Assembly: GCF_004339725.1 (NCBI RefSeq)
Contig: NZ_SMGK01000001.1
Span: 496,001-560,000 of the forward strand
Length of the DNA: 64,000 nt
Source of the DNA: Acidipila rosea
Lineage (GTDB): Bacteria; Acidobacteriota; Terriglobia; Terriglobales; Acidobacteriaceae
Direction: 5' to 3'
Positions within the stretch are counted from its first letter, which is position 1. Every line of letters starts with the position of its first letter. A program made the translations under genes and the position numbers. Under the pieces are notes generated by a model that saw only the letters and a list, made by a program, of their open reading frames with translations, searched no databases and had not been told where the DNA came from. This document shows positions 19,031 through 28,681 of this stretch, one piece after another.

Positions 19031-19061
19031 GTGCTCGGCTTCCTGAAGTGAAGCCGAGCAC
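19031..19061. terminator. 12-bp hairpin between convergent genes
   Basis: Arms GTGCTCGGCTTC (19031-19042) and GAAGCCGAGCAC (19050-19061) pair perfectly with a 7-base loop, in the 58-base gap between the DUF2007 gene and the glutaredoxin gene. Neither side has a strong U-run, but its position suits a shared terminator. Confidence 0.7.
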
Positions 19062-19066
19062 CGTCT

Positions 19067-19327
19067 TCAGGCTTTATTCGTGATGCCAAGTTTTTCGCTC
19101 ATCTCCTCAAAGAGGAAGCCTCGTCCTGGCCGGTAGGGCTGCACCCATTCGCCGTCTATAACAAACTGCGGAATTGCGCGCTTTCCAACGTGGCGCAAAA
19201 CCTCGTCTGCTGCTCCCGGCGTCTCTTCGATATCTACTTCTTCATAGGGGATGTTGTGGGTTTCAAGGAACCGCTTGGCGACATAGCAGTCTCGGCACCA
19301 GGCCGCGGAATAGACCAGCAATTTCAT
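19067..19327 (-). CDS. Small glutaredoxin-like protein
   Basis: 86 residues. A redox motif CRDC (Cys11, Cys14) follows the first strand KLLVYSAAW, and the cis-Pro is in RAIPQFVIDG. The motif differs from the CPYC of classical glutaredoxins and resembles small mycoredoxin-like thiol oxidoreductases. Since a bshA gene lies at 63-64 kb, it could reduce mixed disulfides of bacillithiol, but that is inference. I start it at the ATG 19327 where the fold begins; no Shine-Dalgarno is evident and the reading frame continues upstream into tadA. Confidence 0.8.
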   Translation of the reverse strand: MKLLVYSAAWCRDCYVAKRFLETHNIPYEEVDIEETPGAADEVLRHVGKRAIPQFVIDGEWVQPYRPGRGFLFEEMSEKLGITNKA

Positions 19328-19364
19328 GCGGAGCATAATAGCGCGCCAGAGATACGATTGTGAA

Positions 19365-20142
<778 letters not shown>

Positions 20143-20146
<4 letters not shown>

Positions 20147-21189
20147 GCGGGCTGCTGCTGTGTCATGCAGTGCAGCGCTCCCAGTCCCCAGATAAAGTCC
20201 CCACAGTGGATGCCTGTAACCCTATGCATTGGAAATAGATCCGCCAGAATATTAAGGGCATGCCGGTCGGCCGGATCGTTAAAGGTTGGCACAAGAACCA
20301 GGCCATTTGCAATGTAAAAGTTAGCGTAGCTGGCGGGGAGCCGCTGTCCTTCGAAGACTACAGGTGAGGGCATCGGCAGCTCGATGACTCTGAAGGGCTT
20401 GCCATCGAGATTGCTGGCGGAGCGCAGCCGATCAAGATTTTCGGAGAGGGGCAGGTGGTTCTCGTCGTCGCGGTTTGGTTCCACTACGGTGAGGATGGTG
20501 TTCGGATCAACAAATCGTGTGATGTCATCAACGTGGCCATGGGTGTCGTCCCCGGCGATGCCGCGGTTCATCCACAAGACCTGATCGATGCCGAGGTAGT
20601 CGTGGAAGACCTGCTCGAGCTGATCGCGGCCGATGCCGGGATTGCGCTGCTGGACCTCGCTGAGTAGGCACTCCTCCGTGGTCAGAAGCGTGCCTATACC
20701 ATTTACGTCGATAGAGCCGCCCTCGAGCACAATTCGATGCGTGCCAATCGATGGCTCCCATTGATGCTGTTGCAGGAATTCAGCTGCGCGGGCCGGAAGG
20801 CGGTCGTCATGTCGCCAATTGTCATATTTCGCCCAGGCATTGAACCGCCAGTTCGTAACCGCGAGCCCTTCGTTGTTTTTGACGAAGATGGGACCGGAAT
20901 CGCGTGTCCATACTCGATCCGTCGGCCAATGATGAAAACGCACCTGGCTGAGTACCGCTCCCGCTCGCTTCAGAATGCCTGCGGCCCGCTTTTCGGCAGC
21001 AACATCATTGACGAGGATATGAACCACCTCGACACGTGAGAGGTTACGGACAATGTCGGCGTAAACCCAGGGAATTGGCTGGAACTTGCCCGGCCAATCC
21101 TCGGCATTGTGCGGCCACGCGAGCCATGTAGCCGCGTGCGGCTCCCACTCCGCAGGCATGCGAAAGCCAAGATCGCGTGGGGTCTTCAC
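20143..21189 (-). CDS. aguA: Agmatine deiminase
   Basis: 348 residues, the usual length. Family marks: PAEWEPHAATWLAWPHN at the N-terminus, RDSGPIFV, VLEGGSIDVNG, DDTHGHVDD with the catalytic His, and a Cys nucleophile at 341 in GALHCMTQQQP. It turns agmatine into N-carbamoylputrescine and ammonia. Its start overlaps the aguB stop by four bases (ATGA). Together with aguB and the arginine decarboxylase it completes arginine to putrescine. Confidence 0.96.
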
Positions 21190-22109
21190 TTGCCATCTCC
21201 CGAGGAGTCGAGAAAGCGGTGAACAATGGGCTGATAGGCATCGATGCGGCGATCGCGCAGGAAGGGCCAGTTGCGGCGCTGGTCTTCGAGGAGGCCGAGG
21301 TTGACTTCGCCGATGAGAATCTCTTCCTTGTCGTGAGAAGCCTGGGCGATGACCCGGCCAAAGGGGTCTGCGATGAAGGATCCACCCCAGAATTCAAGGC
21401 CAGGACCTTCAACGCGATTGCCGCGGATGTCACCCTGCTCGTGTCCCACCCGATTGACCGCGCCGACGTAAACGCCATTGGCGATCGCGTGGGAGCGCTG
21501 GATGGTCCGCCATGCATCGTATTGAGCGTCACCGTACTCTGCTTTTTCGGCTGGATGCCAGCCGATGGCGGTCGGATAAAAGAGAGTGTTCGCACCCTGC
21601 AGCGCCGTGATGCGCGCGCCTTCGGGGTACCACTGATCCCAGCAAACAAGTGTGCCAATGCGGCCTACGGCTGTATCAAAGGCGCGGAAGCCCAGGTCCC
21701 CGGGCGTAAAGTAGAACTTCTCGTAATAGAGGGGGTCGTCGGGTATGTGCATCTTGCGATACAGGCCACCCAATGTGCCATCCTGCTGCAATAGCGCAGC
21801 GGTATTGTGGTAAAGTCCCGGAGCTCGGCGCTCAAAGAGAGACGCAATGACCACAACCTTTTCCTCGCGCGCAATGGCGCTGAGGCGTTCCGTACTGGGT
21901 CCGGGGATCGACTCGGCCAGATCGAAGAGCGCATGATCTTCCCTCTGGCAAAAGTACTGCGTGCAGAACAGCTCGGGAAGGCAGACGACGTTTGCGCCCA
22001 GGCGTGCAGCCTCGCGAACGCGATCTGCGGCCTTATCAAGATTGGCGGCCGGATCCGGGCTGCAAGACATCTGCACCAGACCGATGCGATAGTTGATTTG
22101 AGATGGCAT
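21186..22109 (-). CDS. aguB: N-carbamoylputrescine amidohydrolase
   Basis: 307 residues of the nitrilase superfamily. The Glu-Lys-Cys triad is Glu46 (LPELF), Lys119 (YRKMHIPDD) and Cys156 (VCWDQWYPE). It releases putrescine, carbon dioxide and ammonia from N-carbamoylputrescine. GGGGC lies 6 bases before the ATG. It is the first gene of aguB-aguA-imm53-tadA-glutaredoxin; a terminator separates it from the decarboxylase gene upstream. Confidence 0.95.
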   Translation of the reverse strand: MPSQINYRIGLVQMSCSPDPAANLDKAADRVREAARLGANVVCLPELFCTQYFCQREDHALFDLAESIPGPSTERLSAIAREEKVVVIASLFERRAPGLYHNTAALLQQDGTLGGLYRKMHIPDDPLYYEKFYFTPGDLGFRAFDTAVGRIGTLVCWDQWYPEGARITALQGANTLFYPTAIGWHPAEKAEYGDAQYDAWRTIQRSHAIANGVYVGAVNRVGHEQGDIRGNRVEGPGLEFWGGSFIADPFGRVIAQASHDKEEILIGEVNLGLLEDQRRNWPFLRDRRIDAYQPIVHRFLDSSGDGK

Positions 22110-22148
22110 AGATTTGCCCCAGTTAGTTACTGATGAAGTCGTGAGCGT

Positions 22149-22179
22149 GAAAAAGGCGCTGGCACCAGGCCCAGCGCCT
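22149..22179 (-). terminator. Intrinsic terminator after the arginine decarboxylase gene
   Basis: On the minus strand the arms AGGCGCTGG and CCAGCGCCT (22171-22179 and 22154-22162) form a 9-bp stem directly followed by TTTTTC. It starts 18 bases after the decarboxylase stop and precedes aguB, so the decarboxylase can be made apart from the agu genes. Confidence 0.85.
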
Positions 22180-22196
22180 CTTCTAGTACAGCAAAG

Positions 22197-22754
22197 CTAC
22201 TCAAAAATCAGAATTGCGGCTGCGATGGTGGTCGTCCACAGGCCGCGCTTGTCACCGATTGCCGACTGCGTCACATTTGCAGTGCGTACGATCTTATTGG
22301 AAATACGATAGATTTCCTTCTTCTCGTCCCAGCTCTTATCAGGGTCGAAATCAACATCGAGCGTGGTGGCAAGCATTTCTGCAGCAAGCTCTTCTGCATA
22401 TTCGCCGGCTTGCTCTTCAGTCTCGCCGAAGCTGTGGTGTTCGCTCAGGTAGCCGTAGGTATTTCGATCCGAGGGAATGGCGACGCCAATACTCGATACA
22501 ACAAGTCTGTGCGGCTCGCGGGTGGAGTTCTCGGCGACGACGGCAAAAACGACCTCGCCAGGGCTCAGGTAGGTCAAGCCTTCCTTGCGGGTAATTAGCT
22601 TAGCCTGTGGAGGGAAGATCGATGAAACGCGCACCAGATTCTGGGCGGCTATGCCGGCGTCACGAAGCGCCAGTTCAAACGAGGTGAGACGTTCCTTGTG
22701 TTTCCCGACACCCTTGGTGAAGAAAAGGCGCTTCGGGACCATGCTTTTACCCAA
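22197..22754 (-). CDS. Pyruvoyl-dependent arginine decarboxylase
   Basis: 185 residues from the TTG start. The self-cleavage site lies in [11 protein letters not shown], between Ser44 and Ser45; the second Ser would become the pyruvoyl group. Other family marks are [21 protein letters not shown] and the C-terminal [15 protein letters not shown]. The family (PvlArgDC) decarboxylates arginine to agmatine and is best known from archaea and Chlamydia. Start choice: GGAGGG lies 8 bases before TTG 22754; ATG 22742 is the alternative. The aguB and aguA genes downstream use the product. Confidence 0.9.
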   Translation of the reverse strand: MGKSMVPKRLFFTKGVGKHKERLTSFELALRDAGIAAQNLVRVSSIFPPQAKLITRKEGLTYLSPGEVVFAVVAENSTREPHRLVVSSIGVAIPSDRNTYGYLSEHHSFGETEEQAGEYAEELAAEMLATTLDVDFDPDKSWDEKKEIYRISNKIVRTANVTQSAIGDKRGLWTTTIAAAILIFE

Positions 22755-22920
22755 TTTTGAAACCCTCCATATGGGAGACAATTGCCGCGCACGTTAATCA
22801 TCGTCCCCGATGGAAAGTATCACACCTAATGCCGGGACGTGCTTGATTCACGCGAGAATTTCACGGTGTTTTCTTATCATACGGGAAATGCGGGGTGGGT
22901 ACGGGCGGAGAGCGGGAATT

Positions 22921-22956
22921 TTACCTTCCACGCCCAAAGTCGGGCGTGGAGGGTAA
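22921..22956 (-). terminator. Long hairpin after the beta-mannosidase gene
   Basis: A 15-bp stem with one wobble pair (22921-22935 with 22942-22956; core CCACGCCC and GGGCGTGG) and a 6-base loop begins 10 bases after the stop of the GH2 gene. The U-run is poor. It is by far the strongest structure of the gap 22755-22966, which holds no gene. Confidence 0.65.
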
Positions 22957-22966
22957 CTTGTGGTAA

Positions 22967-25624
22967 CTATCTGGCGGGGACAACGGCTGCTGCGCTGGCT
23001 GGCTGCGCGCCAAAAGCATCCACCAGGGAAACGACTTTCATGCTGGAGCGTAGCATCTCCAAGCTGGCATTGCTGGTTACTGTTATGGTCTGCGGTTCGC
23101 CAGGCAGGAGATCAACATAGTTGTCGGAGAACTTTACGTCGTTGTCACCAAAAGACACATACGCGTCCCGAGCGAGCACCGGAGACGACAGCTTGAGAGT
23201 GTATGTGCCGTTGCCCCCGCTCAGTTCGCTTGCGATCTTAGCCTGTGGCAGATGGACCTGCTTGGTAGGCGCGAAGTAGATGATGTTGCTCGACGCAGGC
23301 TGGCCTGCGATAGTCAGATCCGCTGCGCCGAAGATGGCGGCCGAATCGGTTCCGTTTGCATTTACGAACTCAGAGAGTGGCAGCTCGATGTAGGCCCTGC
23401 TGGAGAGCGCCGGAAGGCTAACGGACAGAGTCTGTTCCTTGAGAACCTTGCCGTTAAAGTCCATGATGCGGAGGCGCAATTGTCCGGATTGAGCCTCAGT
23501 TCTATCGGAGACGACATAAACGTCGAGCTTTCCATCTTCTATATACGGTGACACAAGCACCGGAGCATAGAAACGCTTCGCGTAGTACTGCAGAGCTTTC
23601 CAGCGGCCGTAATAGTCAATGCTGGCCCACGAGGCGACCGGCCAGCAGTCGTTCAGTTGCCAGAAGATTGAACCCATGGTGCGTGGCCGCAGCCTGCGCC
23701 AATGTTCGGCACCGATTCTTGTTGACTCAGCCTGCAACACCTGGCTTGCATAAAGGAATGATGCGAAATCTTTTGGCTCGCCATAGTAGCGCAGCATGTA
23801 GTCGTGAATGATCTGGTTGCCCGCATCGTTTTTCTGATGTGCGAGCATCACTGGAGTAAAGATGCTGGTGCGGTCTTCAGGCTTGGTGAAGGCCTCGATC
23901 GTGCGCATTTCAGGGAAGGATTGGAATCCGTATTCCGAGACGAAGCGGGGGAAGTGCTTTTCATATTCGCTGAATTCGGCATTGCCATGCCAGACGCTCC
24001 AATCGTGCATGTCACCTGACATGTATTTCGCTGAAGTGTCTTCATAGTCCGCGCTCGGTGAGCTTGGCCAGTAAGGCGTCTCAGGGTTGAACTGGGCGAC
24101 AGTGCGGGCGATGACTCCAGAGAAGGTCGTCAGATAATCCTGCCACATGCGCAGGCGAACGTCGGCAGGCAGCTCCGAGCGGCCGCCCCACGCAAACGCC
24201 GATTCGGTTTCGTTATTTCCTGACCACAGAACGATGCTGGGGTGGTTGCGCAGACGCTTTACTTGATACTCGACTTCCTTTTCGACGTTCTGCTTGAAGG
24301 AGTAGGTACCAGGTTGCCAGTCATTGCCAAACATGAAGTCCTGCCAAACCATGAGGCCGAGTTCATCACAGATGTCATAAAACTCCTGCGTCTCGTAGTA
24401 GCCGCCGCCCCAATGACGAATCATGTTCATGTTCGCATCTTTAGCGGACTGCAGAATCTGGCGATATTGAGCCGTCGTAACCCGATTGGGAAAGCTGTCG
24501 AAGGGGATGACATCAGCCCCCTTGGCAAAGACTGGGATGCCATTCACTACGAATTCAAATGAGCGGCCCCACTGGTCGACATCGCGGCGCAGCACGACCT
24601 TGCGCATGCCGGCCTTGGCGTCGGCTTCGTCAACGGTGGCTTTACCTTCTGTCAGGCGCGCATGGAAGTGATAAATGGGCTGAGCACCATATCCGGTGGG
24701 ATACCAGAGATCAGGATTAGCGATTTCGAGCGGAAGGTCTACGTCATTCTCGCCGGGGACAAGTTCAAAGTCTCGCGAGACAGAGCCTTGATGGCCGCCT
24801 TCATCGTAGTTCACCTGCAGGGTTGCCTTCTGGTCGGACGAGGATTGAACCGTGAACTTGAGATTGAGTTCGGCGGCCTGCTTCGAAATTTCCTGTTGCT
24901 GAATGTAGAAATTGTCGATACGTGCGTCATCCCAGAGGTCGAGATGAGCGGGGCGCCAGATGCCACTGGTGACGAAACGCGGTCCCCAGTCCCACCCATA
25001 TTCATAGGCAGCTTTGCGGATGTAGGTTTTCTCTGCCGTTTTGGTACGGGATTGCCAGGGGTCGTTCGCGGCTACCTTTTGCGCCGCCTTAATCGGAGAG
25101 GGAAAGACGACGAGCAGGGTATTGGCGCCGGGTTTGAGTATGGCGCGTACATCGACGCGCCACTGGCGGAACATGTTGTCGGCAGACAGGACATGCTGCC
25201 CGTTAATCGAGACATCAGCAGCGCTGTCCAATCCGTCAAAGACCAGTTCGACATGCTGGTGCGCGAGCATTGATTGGGTGACGGTGAGGGTCGTCTGGTA
25301 CTCCCAGCTGGCATCCTGGACCCACTGCAGCTTGGCCTCGTTATCACGGTAGAAGGGGTCGGGGATGAGGTTATTGTGAAGCAGGTCAAGATGCACGTCG
25401 CCCGGAACCTGAGCTGGTAGCCAATGCGTTGTTTTGACGGCTGACGGGGCAGGTGCCTGCCCATTCGCCGGCGCGTCCCCGGTTTCCACCCGCTGTCGAA
25501 ACTGCCACCCTGAGTCAATAGGGATTGACTGCTTTGGGCTCGTTGATGCGGCAGTCAGGCCAAGTGGAAATAACAGAAGAGCGACGGGCAAAAGACGCAG
25601 AAGGCGTACGTGCGAAGAGGGCAT
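22967..25624 (-). CDS. Secreted glycoside hydrolase family 2 beta-mannosidase
   Basis: 885 residues. Signal peptide (LLRLLPVALLLFPLGLTA), then the GH2 jelly-roll with WLPAQVPGDVHLDLL and IPDPFYRDNE, an immunoglobulin-like part with AYEYGWDWGPRFVTSGIW, and the TIM barrel. The acid/base Glu is in WSGNNETE and the nucleophile Glu in FVSEYGFQSFP; both are intact. C-terminal beta domains follow. The pattern fits beta-mannosidase rather than beta-galactosidase. It would release mannose from mannan fragments in the periplasm or outside. ATG 25624 has GGAG 7 bases ahead; a TTG one codon earlier is less likely. Transcription is probably controlled by the AACGTT sites upstream. Confidence 0.93.
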   Translation of the reverse strand: MPSSHVRLLRLLPVALLLFPLGLTAASTSPKQSIPIDSGWQFRQRVETGDAPANGQAPAPSAVKTTHWLPAQVPGDVHLDLLHNNLIPDPFYRDNEAKLQWVQDASWEYQTTLTVTQSMLAHQHVELVFDGLDSAADVSINGQHVLSADNMFRQWRVDVRAILKPGANTLLVVFPSPIKAAQKVAANDPWQSRTKTAEKTYIRKAAYEYGWDWGPRFVTSGIWRPAHLDLWDDARIDNFYIQQQEISKQAAELNLKFTVQSSSDQKATLQVNYDEGGHQGSVSRDFELVPGENDVDLPLEIANPDLWYPTGYGAQPIYHFHARLTEGKATVDEADAKAGMRKVVLRRDVDQWGRSFEFVVNGIPVFAKGADVIPFDSFPNRVTTAQYRQILQSAKDANMNMIRHWGGGYYETQEFYDICDELGLMVWQDFMFGNDWQPGTYSFKQNVEKEVEYQVKRLRNHPSIVLWSGNNETESAFAWGGRSELPADVRLRMWQDYLTTFSGVIARTVAQFNPETPYWPSSPSADYEDTSAKYMSGDMHDWSVWHGNAEFSEYEKHFPRFVSEYGFQSFPEMRTIEAFTKPEDRTSIFTPVMLAHQKNDAGNQIIHDYMLRYYGEPKDFASFLYASQVLQAESTRIGAEHWRRLRPRTMGSIFWQLNDCWPVASWASIDYYGRWKALQYYAKRFYAPVLVSPYIEDGKLDVYVVSDRTEAQSGQLRLRIMDFNGKVLKEQTLSVSLPALSSRAYIELPLSEFVNANGTDSAAIFGAADLTIAGQPASSNIIYFAPTKQVHLPQAKIASELSGGNGTYTLKLSSPVLARDAYVSFGDNDVKFSDNYVDLLPGEPQTITVTSNASLEMLRSSMKVVSLVDAFGAQPASAAAVVPAR

Positions 25625-25642
25625 CAAGCAGCTCCGGAATCA

Positions 25643-25697
25643 ATTATGCGAAACGTTACCACGTTGGGTATGGTTTCTGTACGGCGATAACGTTATC
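25643..25697 (-). promoter_or_regulatory. Putative LacI-type operators and -10 for the beta-mannosidase gene
   Basis: Two AACGTT cores lie at 25652-25657 and 25689-25694. The second is the centre of the perfect palindrome GATAACGTTATC (25686-25697). A -10-like CATAAT on the minus strand (25643-25648) lies just downstream of the first core, so a bound repressor would cover the promoter. AACGTT-centred palindromes are typical of LacI-family carbohydrate regulators. No LacI gene is in the window. Confidence 0.4.
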
Positions 25698-25785
25698 AGG
25701 AGAGGGCGTGCTTCGTCACCCTTCCGGCTCGTGGCTGGTAGACTCAGAAATGAACCGCTTAAGAGATAACCAAAAGGGGATACGA

Positions 25786-26025
25786 ATGGCAGAGAATGAA
25801 GTGACGATTACCGTGCGTCCGAATGGACCATTTAGAGTAGAGGGTCCGATCAAGCTGGTCGACAGCAATGGGCAGCAGTGGGATCTGACAGGTAAGCCCG
25901 CTGTCTCCCTGTGCCGCTGTGGCGCTTCGACGAAGAAGCCTTTCTGCGATGGCACCCATTCGAAGATCGGTTTTCAGGCAGCAGAGGCGGCGGTAGCTGC
26001 GGAAGAAGCACAGAAGCAGTCGTAA
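25786..26025 (+). CDS. CDGSH iron-sulfur domain protein
   Basis: 79 residues. The cluster-binding motif is complete: CRCGASTKKPFCDGTH, three Cys and one His as in mitoNEET-type 2Fe-2S proteins, followed by KIGF. The N-terminal half, ITVRPNGPFRVEGPIKLVDSNG, is the usual lead-in of bacterial single-CDGSH proteins. A role in redox sensing or cluster transfer is known for relatives but not shown here. I chose ATG 25786, which has AAAGGGGA just ahead; the 87 upstream codons of the open frame are not coding. An intrinsic terminator follows, so it is a single-gene unit. Confidence 0.92.
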   Translation: MAENEVTITVRPNGPFRVEGPIKLVDSNGQQWDLTGKPAVSLCRCGASTKKPFCDGTHSKIGFQAAEAAVAAEEAQKQS

Positions 26026-26032
26026 AAATAGG

Positions 26033-26071
26033 TCCGGACACCTCAGATGTTGCGTGAGATGTCCGGATTTT
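26033..26071 (+). terminator. Intrinsic terminator after the CDGSH gene
   Basis: TCCGGACA at 26033 pairs with TGTCCGGA ending at 26067, extended by TCA/TGA across a small internal mismatch, and is followed by TTTT. It begins 8 bases after the stop. Confidence 0.85.
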
Positions 26072-26169
26072 CTCTGCGCTAATGCTCTTTTGGGAACACC
26101 TCAGACTCTTCAGTAACCTCTTTCCCCAGCCAACTTCTGTCTTTCGGCTTAAAGTTAGAGAAGGGGAGA

Positions 26170-28677
26170 GTGTTGGTTTCCGTGAGTAAAGAAGCGCTTG
26201 GGGTTTCTGCAAATAGAAGTAAGTCGAAGCTGCGGATGTGGGCCGCTGTAGCAGTTCTGGCTGCCTTTACCTGGATGGCTGTGCCGTATCGCGCTGCCGC
26301 TCAGCAGAGTAGCACTCCATCGCGCAAGGCTGTGCATAAAAAGCATATATCAGCGGCAACTCGCCGTTCGGCATCAGAGCATAAGGTTGCCGCAACTCAC
26401 ACCCATAGTGCGACGCACAAGTCCGGTGGACACCAGAGTCGCAGGACCCCTCGGAAGCGGAGCCGCCATCATGTGCTTTCCGCTAAAGCGAGGGCAAGGA
26501 GTTCCCGGCTCCAGCGGGCATTTGTGGCCTCATCCCAGTTGCGGCCCATGGCGCAGCAGCTTGCGCAGATGCGTACGCCAGCAGCCTATGCCGGGGTTTT
26601 GTCCTATGCGCGGTCACACACAGGCGAGGCTGCCTCGGCGGCCTATCTCGCTTTAGGTCACGCTTATCTGCTGGATCGAAAGTTTCCTGACGCTGTCAGC
26701 GCCCTCAAGCATGTGAAGGGCGAGTCCCTTGGTGACTACGCAGACTATCTCACAATCCAGGCCTATCTCCAGAGCAATGACCTTCCTCAGGCGGAGATGC
26801 TGTTGAGCAGCTTTCTCTCTAAACACCCTGACAGCATTTTTGTGAATAGCGTACCTGTGCTGGAAGCCAATCTCTTTCTGCAGGAAGGCGATCCCCAGCG
26901 GGCGTTGACTATTTTGAACGCCCATCGCTCGGAGCCACTGGCGGGTAAGGTTGATTATCAATTTGCGATGGCCCGCGCTCAGCAAATGGCAGGTAATCAG
27001 GCGGAGGCTGCAGCGCTTTTCCGTCATGTATTTCTGAATTATCCGTTGAGTTATGAATCGGGGCAGGCGAAGACAGCCTTGCAGTTGATGGGTGCGGAGA
27101 CTGCATTGACGGTCAGTGAGCGCAGCCATCATGCAGATGCGCTTTATCACGCAGGCCGCTATAGCGAGGCCGACGACGAGTATAAATCTCTGGCAGGGGA
27201 TCCAAAAACAGATGGTGCGGAGCGTAATTTACTGCTGGTCGCAGCTGCTGCCTGCGACCTGAAGTTGAAACGTCTGAATAAGGCAGAGCTCGATGCTTTG
27301 CCCGATACGAACGATGAATCCGGAGCGCGGCGGCTTTATCTGCTGATGGAGCTGGCACGGAACAAAGATGATGGAGATGCGCAACGCGCCATTGTGTCGC
27401 AGATGGAGACGCGGTTTTCTACCAGCCCCTGGCTGTCAGAGGCGCTCTATTCAAGTGGCAATATGTATTTGCTGCGCAAGGACTATGCGACGGCTATCAG
27501 TTACTATGGGGAGCTGGCGCGCCGTTTCCCCCGCTCCTGTGAGCCGGTAGCGAGCGCCGGATGTTCAAACTACGCGCCCAGCAGCCATTGGCGCGCCGCA
27601 TGGCTCAACTACCGGATCGGGAATTATTCGGAGGCTGCCAGGCTTTTCGACGAACAGATTGCGGTGTATCACGGCGGCAAGGAGATACCCTCCGCACTTT
27701 ATTGGCGAGCGCGGGTGTATCTTGACCAGGAACACAGGCCCGATATGGCTGCGGAGTACTTTCGCACCGTCGCTCGCGTTTACCGCCACTACTACTATGC
27801 GGCACTGGCCGAGCAACGATTGCAGGAGTTAGGTAATGTCACACCTGCCAATGTGACTGCGCTGGATCAGATCAACCCGGCGCCGGTACCTGAGCTCACG
27901 GACGATGTTCCAAGTGATGATCCCCATGTTGTCAAAGCGAAGCTGCTGGCCAACGCCGGGCTTAACGAGTACATCACTCCGGAGATTCAGGCGGCGGATG
28001 GCAGCCGGGAATGGGGCGCGCTGGCTGAAGCTGAAATATATGCCTCGTATGGTGAAACATGGCATGCTATGAGGCTCATGAAGCGGGCATTGCCGTTCTA
28101 CACCTCAGCGCCTATCGATTCCATTCCGCTGGGCTACTGGCGCATTCTCTTTCCGCAGCCTTATTGGCCTGAGATCAAAGAGCAGGCGCAGAAGAATGGT
28201 CTGGACCCATACATGGTCGCGTCTTTAATTCGCCAGGAGACTGAGTTTAATCCGAGCGCAATTTCAAACAAGAGCGCGTATGGACTTATGCAGCTATTGC
28301 CTTCCGTCGGTAAGAGCATGGCCCGACAGGAAGGGATCCGGCATTTCTCTGCGAGTGAGTTACTCAACCCACTGACGAATATCCGGCTCGGCACACTTTA
28401 CTTGAAGCAAACACTCGATAAGTTCGATGATCAGCCTGAGTATGCGTTTGCCGCATATAACGCTGGCGATGACCGGGTCACGGACTGGCGCAGCGCGGGC
28501 AACTTCCATGGTATGGATGAGTTTGTTGAGTCCATTCCTTTTACAGAAACTCGCGAATATGTGCAGGCGATCGTGCGTAATCAGCAGATTTACCATGAGC
28601 TCGACAAGTTGACCTCCGAGCGTGCGTTCGTGCGCCCGGGAGGCACTGACAGGGAAATGATGCCTGCGCGACAATAG
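26170..28677 (+). CDS. slt: Soluble lytic murein transglycosylase (Slt70 type)
   Basis: 835 residues. A signal peptide (WAAVAVLAAFTWMAVPY, cleavage near AAAQ) is followed by a very basic Ser/His/Arg/Lys-rich stretch of about 70 residues, then a long helical region with TPR-like pairs (YLALGHAYLLDRKFPDAVSAL and similar), and a C-terminal SLT domain. The catalytic Glu is in SLIRQETEFNP (about residue 690), with SAYGLMQLLPSVG and FAAYNAGDDRV completing the fold. It cleaves peptidoglycan to 1,6-anhydromuropeptides in the periplasm. Start uncertain: GTG 26170 or TTG 26173, both close to AAGGGGAG. Four bases separate it from the aminotransferase gene. Confidence 0.92.
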   Translation: MLVSVSKEALGVSANRSKSKLRMWAAVAVLAAFTWMAVPYRAAAQQSSTPSRKAVHKKHISAATRRSASEHKVAATHTHSATHKSGGHQSRRTPRKRSRHHVLSAKARARSSRLQRAFVASSQLRPMAQQLAQMRTPAAYAGVLSYARSHTGEAASAAYLALGHAYLLDRKFPDAVSALKHVKGESLGDYADYLTIQAYLQSNDLPQAEMLLSSFLSKHPDSIFVNSVPVLEANLFLQEGDPQRALTILNAHRSEPLAGKVDYQFAMARAQQMAGNQAEAAALFRHVFLNYPLSYESGQAKTALQLMGAETALTVSERSHHADALYHAGRYSEADDEYKSLAGDPKTDGAERNLLLVAAAACDLKLKRLNKAELDALPDTNDESGARRLYLLMELARNKDDGDAQRAIVSQMETRFSTSPWLSEALYSSGNMYLLRKDYATAISYYGELARRFPRSCEPVASAGCSNYAPSSHWRAAWLNYRIGNYSEAARLFDEQIAVYHGGKEIPSALYWRARVYLDQEHRPDMAAEYFRTVARVYRHYYYAALAEQRLQELGNVTPANVTALDQINPAPVPELTDDVPSDDPHVVKAKLLANAGLNEYITPEIQAADGSREWGALAEAEIYASYGETWHAMRLMKRALPFYTSAPIDSIPLGYWRILFPQPYWPEIKEQAQKNGLDPYMVASLIRQETEFNPSAISNKSAYGLMQLLPSVGKSMARQEGIRHFSASELLNPLTNIRLGTLYLKQTLDKFDDQPEYAFAAYNAGDDRVTDWRSAGNFHGMDEFVESIPFTETREYVQAIVRNQQIYHELDKLTSERAFVRPGGTDREMMPARQ

Positions 28678-28681
28678 AGAT

